Part shown: positions 57,116-64,000 of the stretch, one piece after another
How the letters are laid out: each line of letters begins with the position of its first letter
Position numbering within the stretch: the first letter of the stretch is position 1
NCBI RefSeq assembly: GCF_016909185.1
Contig: NZ_JAFBFH010000015.1
Coordinates: 48,596 to 112,595 of the forward strand
Direction: 5' to 3'
Source of the DNA: Siminovitchia thermophila
GTDB taxonomy: Bacteria > Bacillota > Bacilli > Bacillales > Bacillaceae_C
DNA length: 64,000 nucleotides
The notes under the pieces: generated by a model
Database searches by the model: none
What the model was told of the DNA's origin: nothing
What the model saw: the letters and a program-made list of their open reading frames with translations, nothing else
Position numbers and translations under genes: made by a program

Positions 57116-58636
57116 ATGTTGGAACAAAAAACAGCGGAACAATCAGCTATCCGAAAACATACAAAACAGCCTGATATTCAACAATATATCAATGGAAGAT
57201 TTGTTGAGTCTGAGAGCGGTGCCCGGTTTGTCAATCACAGTCCATTCACGAATGAAGTGATCAACCATGTTTCCAAAGGAAGCAAGATGGAGATCGACAA
57301 GGCGGTGGCTGCGGCAAAAAAAGCATTTAAAGAAGGGCCTTGGGGAAAAATGAAAGTTTCCGAGCGCATGAAATATATTGAACGAATCGCCGACCTGATC
57401 GACGAAGAAGCAGAAGAGCTTTCATACCTCGAATCACTTGATACGGGACTGCCCATTGCGCAGACGAGGAATATGGCGGCGCGTGCGGCAGAGAACTTTA
57501 GATTCTACTCGCGCATGGTGCAAACGAGAATGCACGGCGAAGCCTATATGCAAGACAACGAATTTGTCAACTATACCGTTTACAGTCCGCTCGGTCCAGT
57601 CGGATTAATTACTCCGTGGAATGCTCCGTTCATGCTCACAACGTGGAAAGTGGCGCCGGCACTCGCAACAGGTAATACCGTTATTTTAAAACCGGCGGAA
57701 TTGTCACCGCTTACAGCGAATAAACTGGCAGAAATCATTCATAAGGCGGAGCTTCCGGAAGGTGTTTTTAACATCGTGCATGGGTTCGGGGAAACAGCGG
57801 GAGCCACGCTCGTAGCACATCCTGATGTGGAAGCGATTTCTTTTACGGGGGAAACGGTAACTGGCTCAGCGATTATTAAAAACGCTGCGGATACATTGAA
57901 AAAGACTTCCATGGAACTGGGTGGAAAGTCTCCGCTCATCGTTTTTGACGATGCTGACGTTGACCGTGCTCTGGATGCGGCCGTCTGGGGCATTTTCTCC
58001 TTTAACGGTGAGCGCTGTACGGCGAATTCGAGAGTGTTCCTTCATAAGAACATTAAAGATACATTCGTCAAAGCGCTAAAAGAAAGGGTTCAAAATATTA
58101 AGATTGGTGATCCGATGGATCCTGCCACGCAGTTGGGGCCGCTTATCGACAAAGGCCATTTTGAAAAGGTAACAGGCTATATTGAAATTGCCAAGGAAGA
58201 AGGCTGCGAGGTCTTTCAAGGAACGGTTCCAGAGGAGCTGAAAACAGGAAATTATGTGCCTGCTACACTACTGCTCAATGCCACGAACGACATGAAAATT
58301 GCCCAAGAAGAAATTTTCGGGCCGGTTATGGCGGTTATAGAGTTTGAAACAGAAGAAGAAGTCATTGCCTATGCCAACGATGTTAAATACGGACTTGCCG
58401 GTTATGTGTGGACAAATGACATAAAACGCGGCCACCGTGTCGCCCAGGCAGTAGAAGCCGGAATGCTTTGGATTAATGCGCAAAACGTCCGGGATCTCAG
58501 AATTCCGTTCGGCGGCATGAAAGCAAGCGGAATTGGCCGTGAAGGCGGACATTACGCCATTCTGGAATTTTACACAGAACCAAAAGTAATACATGTTGCC
58601 ATCGGCGACCATCGTATTCCCCAATTTGGAAAATAG
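57116..58636 (+). CDS. hpaE: 5-carboxymethyl-2-hydroxymuconate semialdehyde dehydrogenase
   Basis: 506 residues of the aldehyde dehydrogenase superfamily. TPWNAPFMLTTWKVAPALA, KPAELSPLTA, the Glu of TSMELGGKSPLIVFDDAD and the catalytic Cys of FSFNGERCTANSRVFLHK are present. HpaE oxidises the ring-cleavage semialdehyde to 5-carboxymethyl-2-hydroxymuconate with NAD+. ATG 57116 follows AAGGAAGG. It lies 50 bases after the aldolase gene and 21 before hpaB; the substrate assignment comes from this context. Confidence 0.92.
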   Translation: MLEQKTAEQSAIRKHTKQPDIQQYINGRFVESESGARFVNHSPFTNEVINHVSKGSKMEIDKAVAAAKKAFKEGPWGKMKVSERMKYIERIADLIDEEAEELSYLESLDTGLPIAQTRNMAARAAENFRFYSRMVQTRMHGEAYMQDNEFVNYTVYSPLGPVGLITPWNAPFMLTTWKVAPALATGNTVILKPAELSPLTANKLAEIIHKAELPEGVFNIVHGFGETAGATLVAHPDVEAISFTGETVTGSAIIKNAADTLKKTSMELGGKSPLIVFDDADVDRALDAAVWGIFSFNGERCTANSRVFLHKNIKDTFVKALKERVQNIKIGDPMDPATQLGPLIDKGHFEKVTGYIEIAKEEGCEVFQGTVPEELKTGNYVPATLLLNATNDMKIAQEEIFGPVMAVIEFETEEEVIAYANDVKYGLAGYVWTNDIKRGHRVAQAVEAGMLWINAQNVRDLRIPFGGMKASGIGREGGHYAILEFYTEPKVIHVAIGDHRIPQFGK

Positions 58637-58657
58637 AATGAAGGAGCGTGAAGTCCT

Positions 58658-60133
58658 ATGCCAGCTAAAACAGGCAAAGAATATATCGAACGACTGAAGA
58701 AGGCAAACAACAACGTATACATTCACGGGGAGAGAGTGGATGATGTGACGGAGCATCCAGCATTTAAAAATGTAGTGCAATCGATGGCTTATTTGTACGA
58801 TCTTCAATATGAAAAGCCTGAAAAAATGCTTTATACATCTCCGACAACGGGAAATCAAGTGGGCATGACGTTTAAAGTGCCGGAAACAATTGATGATATC
58901 ATCGCACGCCGGGAAGCGATCCAGGAATGGGCGCGTACTTCCGGCGGCATGATGGGCCGCTCTCCGGATTATATGAATGCCGAAGTTATGGCGGCCGGTG
59001 CGGCGAGCGAGTTTTTTGCGGAAGGGGACCCGGCCTTTGCCGATAATGCGAGAAAATATTATGAATACGCCCGCGAAAACGACCTTAGCCTGACGCATAC
59101 GCTCATTCATCCGCAAGTGAACCGCGCCAAAGCCCAGGCTGAGCAAAAAGACGCAAATGTCGCATTGCATCTTGTGGAGAAAAAGAGTGACGGCATTATC
59201 GTTGATGGTATACGATTGCTCGCGACACAGGGCGCCATTACAGATGAAATTATCGTCTTCCCCTCTACAGTCAACAAATCCGGAGCCCAAGATGATCCGT
59301 ACTCACTGGCTTTCGCCATCCCGAATAATACGCCCGGCCTGAAATTCCTTAGCCGTGAAGCATTTGATTATGGTAAAAGCACTTGGGATCATCCGCTTTC
59401 ATCCCGTTTTGAAGAAGGAGATGCGGTTGTATCGTTTGAACATGTATTTGTACCTTGGGATCGTGTCTTCGTTTGCGGCAATTCCGCGATCTGCAATCGG
59501 ACATTTAAAGAAACAAATGCCGTTGTTCACATGTCACACCAGGTTGTTTCTAAAAATATTGTCAAAACAGAATTCATTCTCGGTGTCGCATTGAGCATCA
59601 TGGATGCAATCGGGATTGATCAATTCCAGCATGTCCAGGATAAAGGCACAGAAATCATGCTCGTTCTTGAAACGATGCGCTCTCATATGTACAAAGCAGA
59701 ACATAATGCCAAAATTGATAAATGGGGAGTCATGACACCAGATTTTGCAGCTCTTGACGCGGCACGCAACTGGTATCCGCGCATTTACCCGCGTCTTGTG
59801 GAAATTGTCCGTATCTTGGGGGCTTCCGGCTTGATGGGCATTCCAACGCAAGATGACTTCAATCATGAAGAAATTGGTCCCATACTTGATCGTGGACTTC
59901 AAGGCAAGCACTTGAATGGCTATGAGCGTGTACAATTGTTCAGGCTGGCCTGGGACTTGACTTTGAGTGCGTTCGGTGCAAGGCAAACACACTATGAATA
60001 CTACTTCTTTGGAGATCCCATCCGAATGGGCATGACTTATTTTAGCGGATATGAAAAAGAACCATATAAAGAATTTGTAACGGACTTCCTAAAAAAAGAG
60101 AAATCGGCCAAACCTCATTTTATAAATGCATAA
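58658..60133 (+). CDS. hpaB: 4-hydroxyphenylacetate 3-monooxygenase, oxygenase component
   Basis: 491 residues of the HpaB family (acyl-CoA dehydrogenase-like fold). TSGGMMGRSPDYMNA near residue 105 and THTLIHPQVNR near 148 are signature blocks, with the Arg and His that hold the hydroxyphenyl ring. With FADH2 delivered by the reductase HpaC it hydroxylates 4-hydroxyphenylacetate to homoprotocatechuate. GAAGGAGCGTG precedes ATG 58658. Length is typical of the two-component enzymes of thermophilic Gram-positives. Confidence 0.95.
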   Translation: MPAKTGKEYIERLKKANNNVYIHGERVDDVTEHPAFKNVVQSMAYLYDLQYEKPEKMLYTSPTTGNQVGMTFKVPETIDDIIARREAIQEWARTSGGMMGRSPDYMNAEVMAAGAASEFFAEGDPAFADNARKYYEYARENDLSLTHTLIHPQVNRAKAQAEQKDANVALHLVEKKSDGIIVDGIRLLATQGAITDEIIVFPSTVNKSGAQDDPYSLAFAIPNNTPGLKFLSREAFDYGKSTWDHPLSSRFEEGDAVVSFEHVFVPWDRVFVCGNSAICNRTFKETNAVVHMSHQVVSKNIVKTEFILGVALSIMDAIGIDQFQHVQDKGTEIMLVLETMRSHMYKAEHNAKIDKWGVMTPDFAALDAARNWYPRIYPRLVEIVRILGASGLMGIPTQDDFNHEEIGPILDRGLQGKHLNGYERVQLFRLAWDLTLSAFGARQTHYEYYFFGDPIRMGMTYFSGYEKEPYKEFVTDFLKKEKSAKPHFINA

Positions 60134-60145
60134 GGGGGAACCATC

Positions 60146-61129
60146 GTGAACTTTAATATCGTTCGCTGTGCAAGAGTTGTTTTACACGTTACGAATCTGG
60201 AGGCATCAAGAAAATTTTATGTGGATACATTGGGATTTATTGAAACGGAAGCAGATTCCGAGAATCTTTATTTACGAGGACTTGAAGAACATAATCACCA
60301 CAGTATCCATTTGAAAAAAGCCGTGAAGCCCGCGGTAGAGGCACTAAGCTACAAAGTGGCATCAGATGCTGAACTGGATGTCATTGCCGAATTTTTTACA
60401 GAGAAGGGATATAAAACAAAGTGGATCGCGGAAGGAAAACAGCTTGGGCTTGGCCGCACCCTCCGGGTCCAAGACTTATCGGGACTTCCGCTTGAGTTTT
60501 TTGCCAAGATGGATCATGTCGAGCGCCTGTTGCAACGGTACGACCTGTACAGGGGGGCTCGTATTCAACGAATTGATCATTTTAACTGCATGGTCGAAGA
60601 TGTCGAAAAAGCCCAACATTTCTATATGAACGAACTAGGATTTGCTTGCTCCGAATATACAGATACGAAAAAAGGGGAAGTATGGGCGACTTGGCTTCAC
60701 AGAAAGCAAACGGTTCACGATCAAGCATTTATGAACGGAGTTGGCCCACGTGTTCATCATATCGGCTTCTGGCTTCCCGATCCGTTGGCGCTCATCCATG
60801 CTTGCGACGTCCTCGCCGCTTCCGGCTATAGCAAAAGCATTGAAAGGGGCCCGGGCCGCCACGGTTTATCCAATGCCTTCTTTCTCTATTTGAGGGATCC
60901 GGATGGCCATCGCATTGAGTTATACAGCGGCGACTATTTGACGAGTGACCCTGACTTCAAGCCGATTCGCTGGGATGTTGACGATCCGATGCGTCAAACA
61001 TTTTGGGGACATGCGGCGCCTGACTGTTGGTTCAACGAAGCATCAACTGTTCTGGACGTAATAAGTGGAGCAGAAGTGCCGACAAAAGAGCCGAAACTTG
61101 AAAAGCGCAAGCCTGAATTTATCATATAA
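60146..61129 (+). CDS. hpaD: 3,4-dihydroxyphenylacetate 2,3-dioxygenase
   Basis: 327 residues, a two-domain vicinal oxygen chelate extradiol dioxygenase. Ligands of the Mn or Fe ion: His in RIDHFNCMVEDV (near 146), His in RVHHIGFWLPDP (near 205) and Glu in HRIELYSGDYL (near 259). It opens the homoprotocatechuate ring next to the hydroxyls. It resembles the Arthrobacter/Brevibacterium type (MndD, HPCD) and not the unrelated class III HpaD of E. coli. Start ATG/GTG 60146 follows AAGGGGGAACC. Confidence 0.93.
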   Translation: MNFNIVRCARVVLHVTNLEASRKFYVDTLGFIETEADSENLYLRGLEEHNHHSIHLKKAVKPAVEALSYKVASDAELDVIAEFFTEKGYKTKWIAEGKQLGLGRTLRVQDLSGLPLEFFAKMDHVERLLQRYDLYRGARIQRIDHFNCMVEDVEKAQHFYMNELGFACSEYTDTKKGEVWATWLHRKQTVHDQAFMNGVGPRVHHIGFWLPDPLALIHACDVLAASGYSKSIERGPGRHGLSNAFFLYLRDPDGHRIELYSGDYLTSDPDFKPIRWDVDDPMRQTFWGHAAPDCWFNEASTVLDVISGAEVPTKEPKLEKRKPEFII

Positions 61130-61169
61130 AAAAGATGTATATGGGAGTAAAGAAAAAGGGGGAGTGAAC

Positions 61170-61628
61170 GTGGATGATCGTCTGTTTAGAACAGCGATGG
61201 GGAAATTTGCGACAGGGGTGACCGTTATTACGACAAAGGTAGGCGAAGCGGTTCATGGAATGACAGCGAATGCCTTCATGTCTGTTTCGCTAAATCCAAA
61301 GCTTGTCCTTATTTCCATTGGCGAAAAAGCAAACATGAACCGCCTCATTAAAGAGTCCGGAACGTTCGCCGTAAGTGTTCTGAATGAGCGTCAGCAAGAC
61401 ATGTCTGCCTACTTCGCAGGCCAAATCAAAGAAGAACGGAAGATCTCATTTGACACATTTAACGATATGCCGGTCATTCCGGACGCATTGGTGAATCTGA
61501 CATGCGACGTCCATCAATCGATGATCGCCGGAGACCATACACTCTATATCGGCGAGGTGACGGATTTGCGCGTCCAGGACGGAGAGCCGCTCGGATTCTT
61601 TGAAGGAAAGTATAAAAAAGTCATATAA
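61170..61628 (+). CDS. hpaC: 4-hydroxyphenylacetate 3-monooxygenase, flavin reductase component
   Basis: 152 residues from GTG 61170, with AAAGGGGGAG directly upstream; the earlier ATG 61065 lies inside hpaD and has no ribosome binding site. Flavin reductase (HpaC/SnaC) fold: FRTAMGKFATGVTVITTKVG, GMTANAFMSVSLNPKLVLIS, GDHTLYIGEVTDL. It uses NADH to make FADH2 for HpaB. A terminator follows, so hpaB-D-C end one transcript segment. Confidence 0.93.
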   Translation: MDDRLFRTAMGKFATGVTVITTKVGEAVHGMTANAFMSVSLNPKLVLISIGEKANMNRLIKESGTFAVSVLNERQQDMSAYFAGQIKEERKISFDTFNDMPVIPDALVNLTCDVHQSMIAGDHTLYIGEVTDLRVQDGEPLGFFEGKYKKVI

Positions 61629-61633
61629 CGGAA

Positions 61634-61669
61634 ATCCCGCCCGTTCCGGAAACGGACGGGATATTTCTT
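61634..61669 (+). terminator. Terminator after hpaC
   Basis: ATCCCG and CGGGAT close a hairpin with inner pairs CCGTT/AACGG and one mismatch, then ATTTCTT. Confidence 0.75.
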
Positions 61670-61673
61670 AGTA

Positions 61674-61770
61674 GCGAGTATTTTGTTTGAACTGGATAGT
61701 AGTCTGCGGATGTGGCGAGTATTTGTAAATTCTCGCGAGTATTCTTCAAATCCGATTCGTATTTTACCTA
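61674..61770. repeat. Decayed 20-bp repeat units
   Basis: GCGAGTATTT occurs at 61674, 61715 and 61735, with a further diverged TCGTATTTT near 61757: spacing 41, 20 and about 20. Core and period match the reverse of the satellite at 50110-50650 (GCGGGTATTT every 20). Confidence 0.6.
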
Positions 61771-61846
61771 ATGTATGAGTACTTCGCTAAAGTGCGCGGC
61801 ATAACGTTAAGGGAAATAATCAAGGCCAGAAAAGAGGAGTGAGAAC

Positions 61847-62629
61847 ATGAGTCTTGTAAAAGCCAGCCTTCGGGGGCTTGGTGCTTGGGATGATGTGCGG
61901 GCTAATTTGGACGAATTTGTGGTAGAACTACATGGTGACCAGCAGCCGATTTCAGACATTACCTGGAACCCGCCTGTCAGTGGTACAGTTTATGGCGTTT
62001 TGTTAAACTATCAAGGCCAGTACGATAAATTTCGGGAACAATTTCATCAACCGCCTTACAAACAGCCACCAAAAGCACCGATCCTTTATATCAAACCTGC
62101 CAATACATTAACGGGATGTAACTGCCCGATTCCGCTTCCTGCCGGAGAAGAACGCCTTGAAATGGGTGCAGCGCTTGCTGTTGTAATCGGAAAAACGGCG
62201 ACCCACGTCAAGGCGGAGCATGCATGGGACTATATTGAAGGCTACACGATCGCTAATGATGTCAGCATTCCGCATGAAAGTGTATATCGCCCGGCGATTA
62301 AGCAAAAAGCACGGGATGGATTTTGCCCGATTGGTCCATGGATTGTTTCCAAGGATGATATTGTTGACCCCGGGCAGCTCAACATTCGTGTTTATATAAA
62401 TGGCGAGTTAAAGCAAGAAAATAACACGAGAAACATGATCAGATCGATTCCAACATTAATCGAAGATGTTACGGACTTTATGACGCTGAATCGGGGAGAT
62501 GTATTGCTTGCCGGAGTTCCGGAAGGAGCACCACTTGTCGGAAAAGGCGACCATGTCCGCATTGAGATTTCGAGAATCGGCGCCTTGGAAAATACCATTG
62601 CTCCGGAACAGAGGGGAGAGTCGAAATGA
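61847..62629 (+). CDS. hpaG1: HpaG-type fumarylacetoacetase-fold enzyme, subunit 1
   Basis: 260 residues of the FAH family. GTVYGVLLNYQGQYDKFREQ near 46, APILYIKPANTL, and the metal-binding EERLEMGAALAVVIG and IANDVSIPHESVYRP are visible. In enteric bacteria HpcE/HpaG is one fused chain whose two halves do decarboxylation of 5-oxopent-3-ene-1,2,5-tricarboxylate and isomerisation of the product; here the halves are two genes. This one aligns best by eye with the first half. GAGGAG precedes ATG 61847. The stop overlaps the next start by 4 bases. Confidence 0.85.
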   Translation: MSLVKASLRGLGAWDDVRANLDEFVVELHGDQQPISDITWNPPVSGTVYGVLLNYQGQYDKFREQFHQPPYKQPPKAPILYIKPANTLTGCNCPIPLPAGEERLEMGAALAVVIGKTATHVKAEHAWDYIEGYTIANDVSIPHESVYRPAIKQKARDGFCPIGPWIVSKDDIVDPGQLNIRVYINGELKQENNTRNMIRSIPTLIEDVTDFMTLNRGDVLLAGVPEGAPLVGKGDHVRIEISRIGALENTIAPEQRGESK

Positions 62630-63384
62630 GGAAAGCTAGAGTGGCGTGCTTTGGCGCTGTCCATGAAGCGGCTGAAAAAAATGGCGAGCTAGAATTATTG
62701 GACGGCCGCCTTGTTTCCCATAATGAGGTTGTTTGGCTGCCCCCGGTTGAACCGCGAACTGTATTTGCCCTTGGCCTGAACTATTCCGACCATGCCAGCG
62801 AGCTTGATTTTAAAGCTCCGGAAGAACCGCTCGTCTTTTTAAAGGGACCGAATACATTTGTTGGCCATAACGCTCAAACACGCCGTCCACAAGATGTTAC
62901 GTTTATGCACTATGAGTGCGAGTTGGTCGTTATTATCGGGAAAAAAGCAAAGCATGTAAAGCGTGAAGATGCCTATCAATACGTCAAAGGCTATACGATT
63001 GCGAACGACTATGCCTTGCGTGATTACCTGGAAAACTATTATCGTCCCAATTTACGGGTGAAAAACCGTGATACGTGCACGCCTATTGGCCCGTGGTTTG
63101 TCGAAGCTTCGGCCATTCCAGACCCGATGAACCTTGCGCTCCGTACATATGTAAACGGAGAACTCAAACAGGAAGGATCAACGAAGGACATGGTTTTTGA
63201 CATTCCGTTTCTAATTGAATACTTGAGCAGCTTTATGACACTTGATGAAAATGATCTGATCCTGACAGGTACGCCTAAAGGAACCGTCGATGTTGTTCCG
63301 GGAGATGAAGTCGCAACCGAGATTGAGGGGCTGGGCAGGCTCGTCAATAACATTGTTGGTGATGAAGTTTTTTCAAAACGTTAA
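62626..63384 (+). CDS. hpaG2: HpaG-type fumarylacetoacetase-fold enzyme, subunit 2
   Basis: 252 residues, FAH family. PPVEPRTVFALGLNYSDHAS near 43, EPLVFLKGPNTFVGH, the metal site YECELVVIIGKKAKHV with Glu, and GYTIANDYALRDYLENYYRP are clear. It ends LTGTPKGTVDVVPGDEV, as in HpcE C-terminal halves. The ATGA overlap with the preceding gene indicates a paired complex. Probably the decarboxylase/isomerase partner of subunit 1; which gene does which step cannot be told from sequence. Confidence 0.87.
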   Translation: MRKARVACFGAVHEAAEKNGELELLDGRLVSHNEVVWLPPVEPRTVFALGLNYSDHASELDFKAPEEPLVFLKGPNTFVGHNAQTRRPQDVTFMHYECELVVIIGKKAKHVKREDAYQYVKGYTIANDYALRDYLENYYRPNLRVKNRDTCTPIGPWFVEASAIPDPMNLALRTYVNGELKQEGSTKDMVFDIPFLIEYLSSFMTLDENDLILTGTPKGTVDVVPGDEVATEIEGLGRLVNNIVGDEVFSKR

Positions 63385-63480
63385 TTGGCTGGAAGTTTAT
63401 TCGACGGAATGAAAGCGTAACTCGCTTTAAGTATAAGTGCAACTAGGCAAGTTTTCTTTACTGTAAAGGAGGAGGGTTTC

Positions 63481-63864
63481 ATGCCTCACGTCATAGTGGA
63501 GTATACGGACAATATAAAAGGAGAAGGGCATATTGGCGAACTTCTGGAAAAAATCAATCAGTCTCTTCTCAAAAATGACGGTTTATTCCCGATCGGGGGG
63601 ATTCGAACAAGGGCTGTCGAGCTGAAGGATTATGTCGTTGCGGATGGAACCGAAAACGATGCTTTCGTACATGTCACACTTAAAATTGGCGGAGGCCGCT
63701 CCGAAGAGCGGCTTGTTGCTGCCTGTGACAAACTATTTGCTGTTATCGAAGATCATTTCGCCGCTTTATTTGAAAAAAGATACTTTGCTCTATCGATGGA
63801 AGTAGCCGAATTCACAAGACCAACATATAAAAAGAACAATATTCATAAACGATATAAAAAGTAA
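63481..63864 (+). CDS. hpaF: 5-carboxymethyl-2-hydroxymuconate delta-isomerase
   Basis: 127 residues of the tautomerase superfamily. Pro2, exposed after Met removal (MPHVIVEYTDNI), is the catalytic base; FPIGGIRTRAVELKDYVVAD and KIGGGRSEERL are family blocks. It isomerises 5-carboxymethyl-2-hydroxymuconate before decarboxylation. AAAGGAGGAGGG precedes ATG 63481. Last gene seen of the cluster; the hydratase (HpaH) that the route still needs must lie elsewhere. Confidence 0.93.
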   Translation: MPHVIVEYTDNIKGEGHIGELLEKINQSLLKNDGLFPIGGIRTRAVELKDYVVADGTENDAFVHVTLKIGGGRSEERLVAACDKLFAVIEDHFAALFEKRYFALSMEVAEFTRPTYKKNNIHKRYKK

Positions 63865-63878
63865 TGCCGGGACTCGCT

Positions 63879-64000
63879 TTTATCCCGCATGTAAGGTGCC
63901 GTAGACTCCCACATCAAAATCTTGAGTGAATACAAAAGGTCTAAGTGTGAGAAAACGGCACCTAAATGCCCGATTGGTTCAACTAACATTCAGTAGGAGA
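63879..64000. repeat. Interspersed repeat, third copy (cut by window end)
   Basis: Same start and body as the units at 30450 and 30593, with a few substitutions and one 2-base deletion near 63912; it runs into the window edge at the beginning of the terminal hairpin (CATTCAGTAGGAG). It begins 15 bases after the hpaF stop. Confidence 0.85.

Noticed and set aside
58268..59290. 340-codon reverse open frame opposite hpaE/hpaB
   Set aside because: It spans the junction of two clear genes on the other strand, reads as Cys/His/Phe-rich antisense and has no family motif.

Overview
The window looks like the chromosome of a spore-forming, probably thermophilic Bacillaceae (Geobacillus/Caldibacillus-like; the genus is an inference). 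The signs are GerA-type germination genes, two LysM-GH18 spore cortex hydrolases, OpuA, a CIRCE-controlled htpG, strong AGGAGG ribosome binding sites with frequent TTG and GTG starts, moderate GC, and a long type I-B CRISPR locus. No rRNA or tRNA gene was seen.

Layout. 1-365: 5' part of a CYP152-type P450. 486-7454: an AraC-type regulator and a histidine-degradation operon (hutU, hutI, hutG, YjiH-type membrane protein) with no hutH or hutP here. 7764-8987: RtcB-family protein. 9328-9596: one-spacer CRISPR mini-array. 9849-13667: opuA glycine betaine transporter and a divergent GbsR-type regulator. 13772-30399: CRISPR region, made of a broken cas6 copy plus a cas2 tail scar, a 49-repeat array, the complete operon cas6-cas8b-cas7-cas5-cas3-cas4-cas1-cas2, and a 50-repeat array with a different repeat. 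30450-30746: two copies of an interspersed repeat that recurs at the window end. 30923-35148: sigma-54 activator, proline racemase-family enzyme behind a -24/-12 promoter, BrnQ carrier. 35447-37424: CIRCE, htpG, terminator. 37524-39877: FMN glutamate synthase-like protein and a YqjF-like protein. 39982-44135: germination receptor operon in the order A-C-D-B. 44330-49985: two LysM-GH18 proteins around two membrane proteins and a TetR repressor. 50110-50650: 20-bp tandem repeat. 50688-54543: uppP, EamA transporter, CorC/HlyC-type protein. 54574-55195: decayed IS3 end and a germination gene fragment. 55227-63864: GntR regulator and a 4-hydroxyphenylacetate meta-cleavage cluster (aldolase, hpaE, hpaB, hpaD, hpaC, two hpaG-like genes, hpaF).

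How parts work together. The hut genes take urocanate to glutamate. The hpa genes hydroxylate 4-hydroxyphenylacetate, cleave the ring and process the product towards central metabolism; the GntR regulator shares a 12-bp palindrome with the promoter of this cluster. Three CRISPR arrays with related repeats can be served by one Cas6, and all three leaders carry the same long inverted repeat. The 49-repeat array appears to be the residue of a second cas locus whose genes between cas6 and cas2 were lost.

Most unusual points: the shared leader inverted repeat, with one compensatory change; the repeat-like sequence upstream of both cas6 copies; apparent ATT/ATA starts of cas6; two spacers on the same protospacer that differ mainly near the seed; a leaderless GntR gene; and the 20-bp satellite with a decayed relative 11 kb away.
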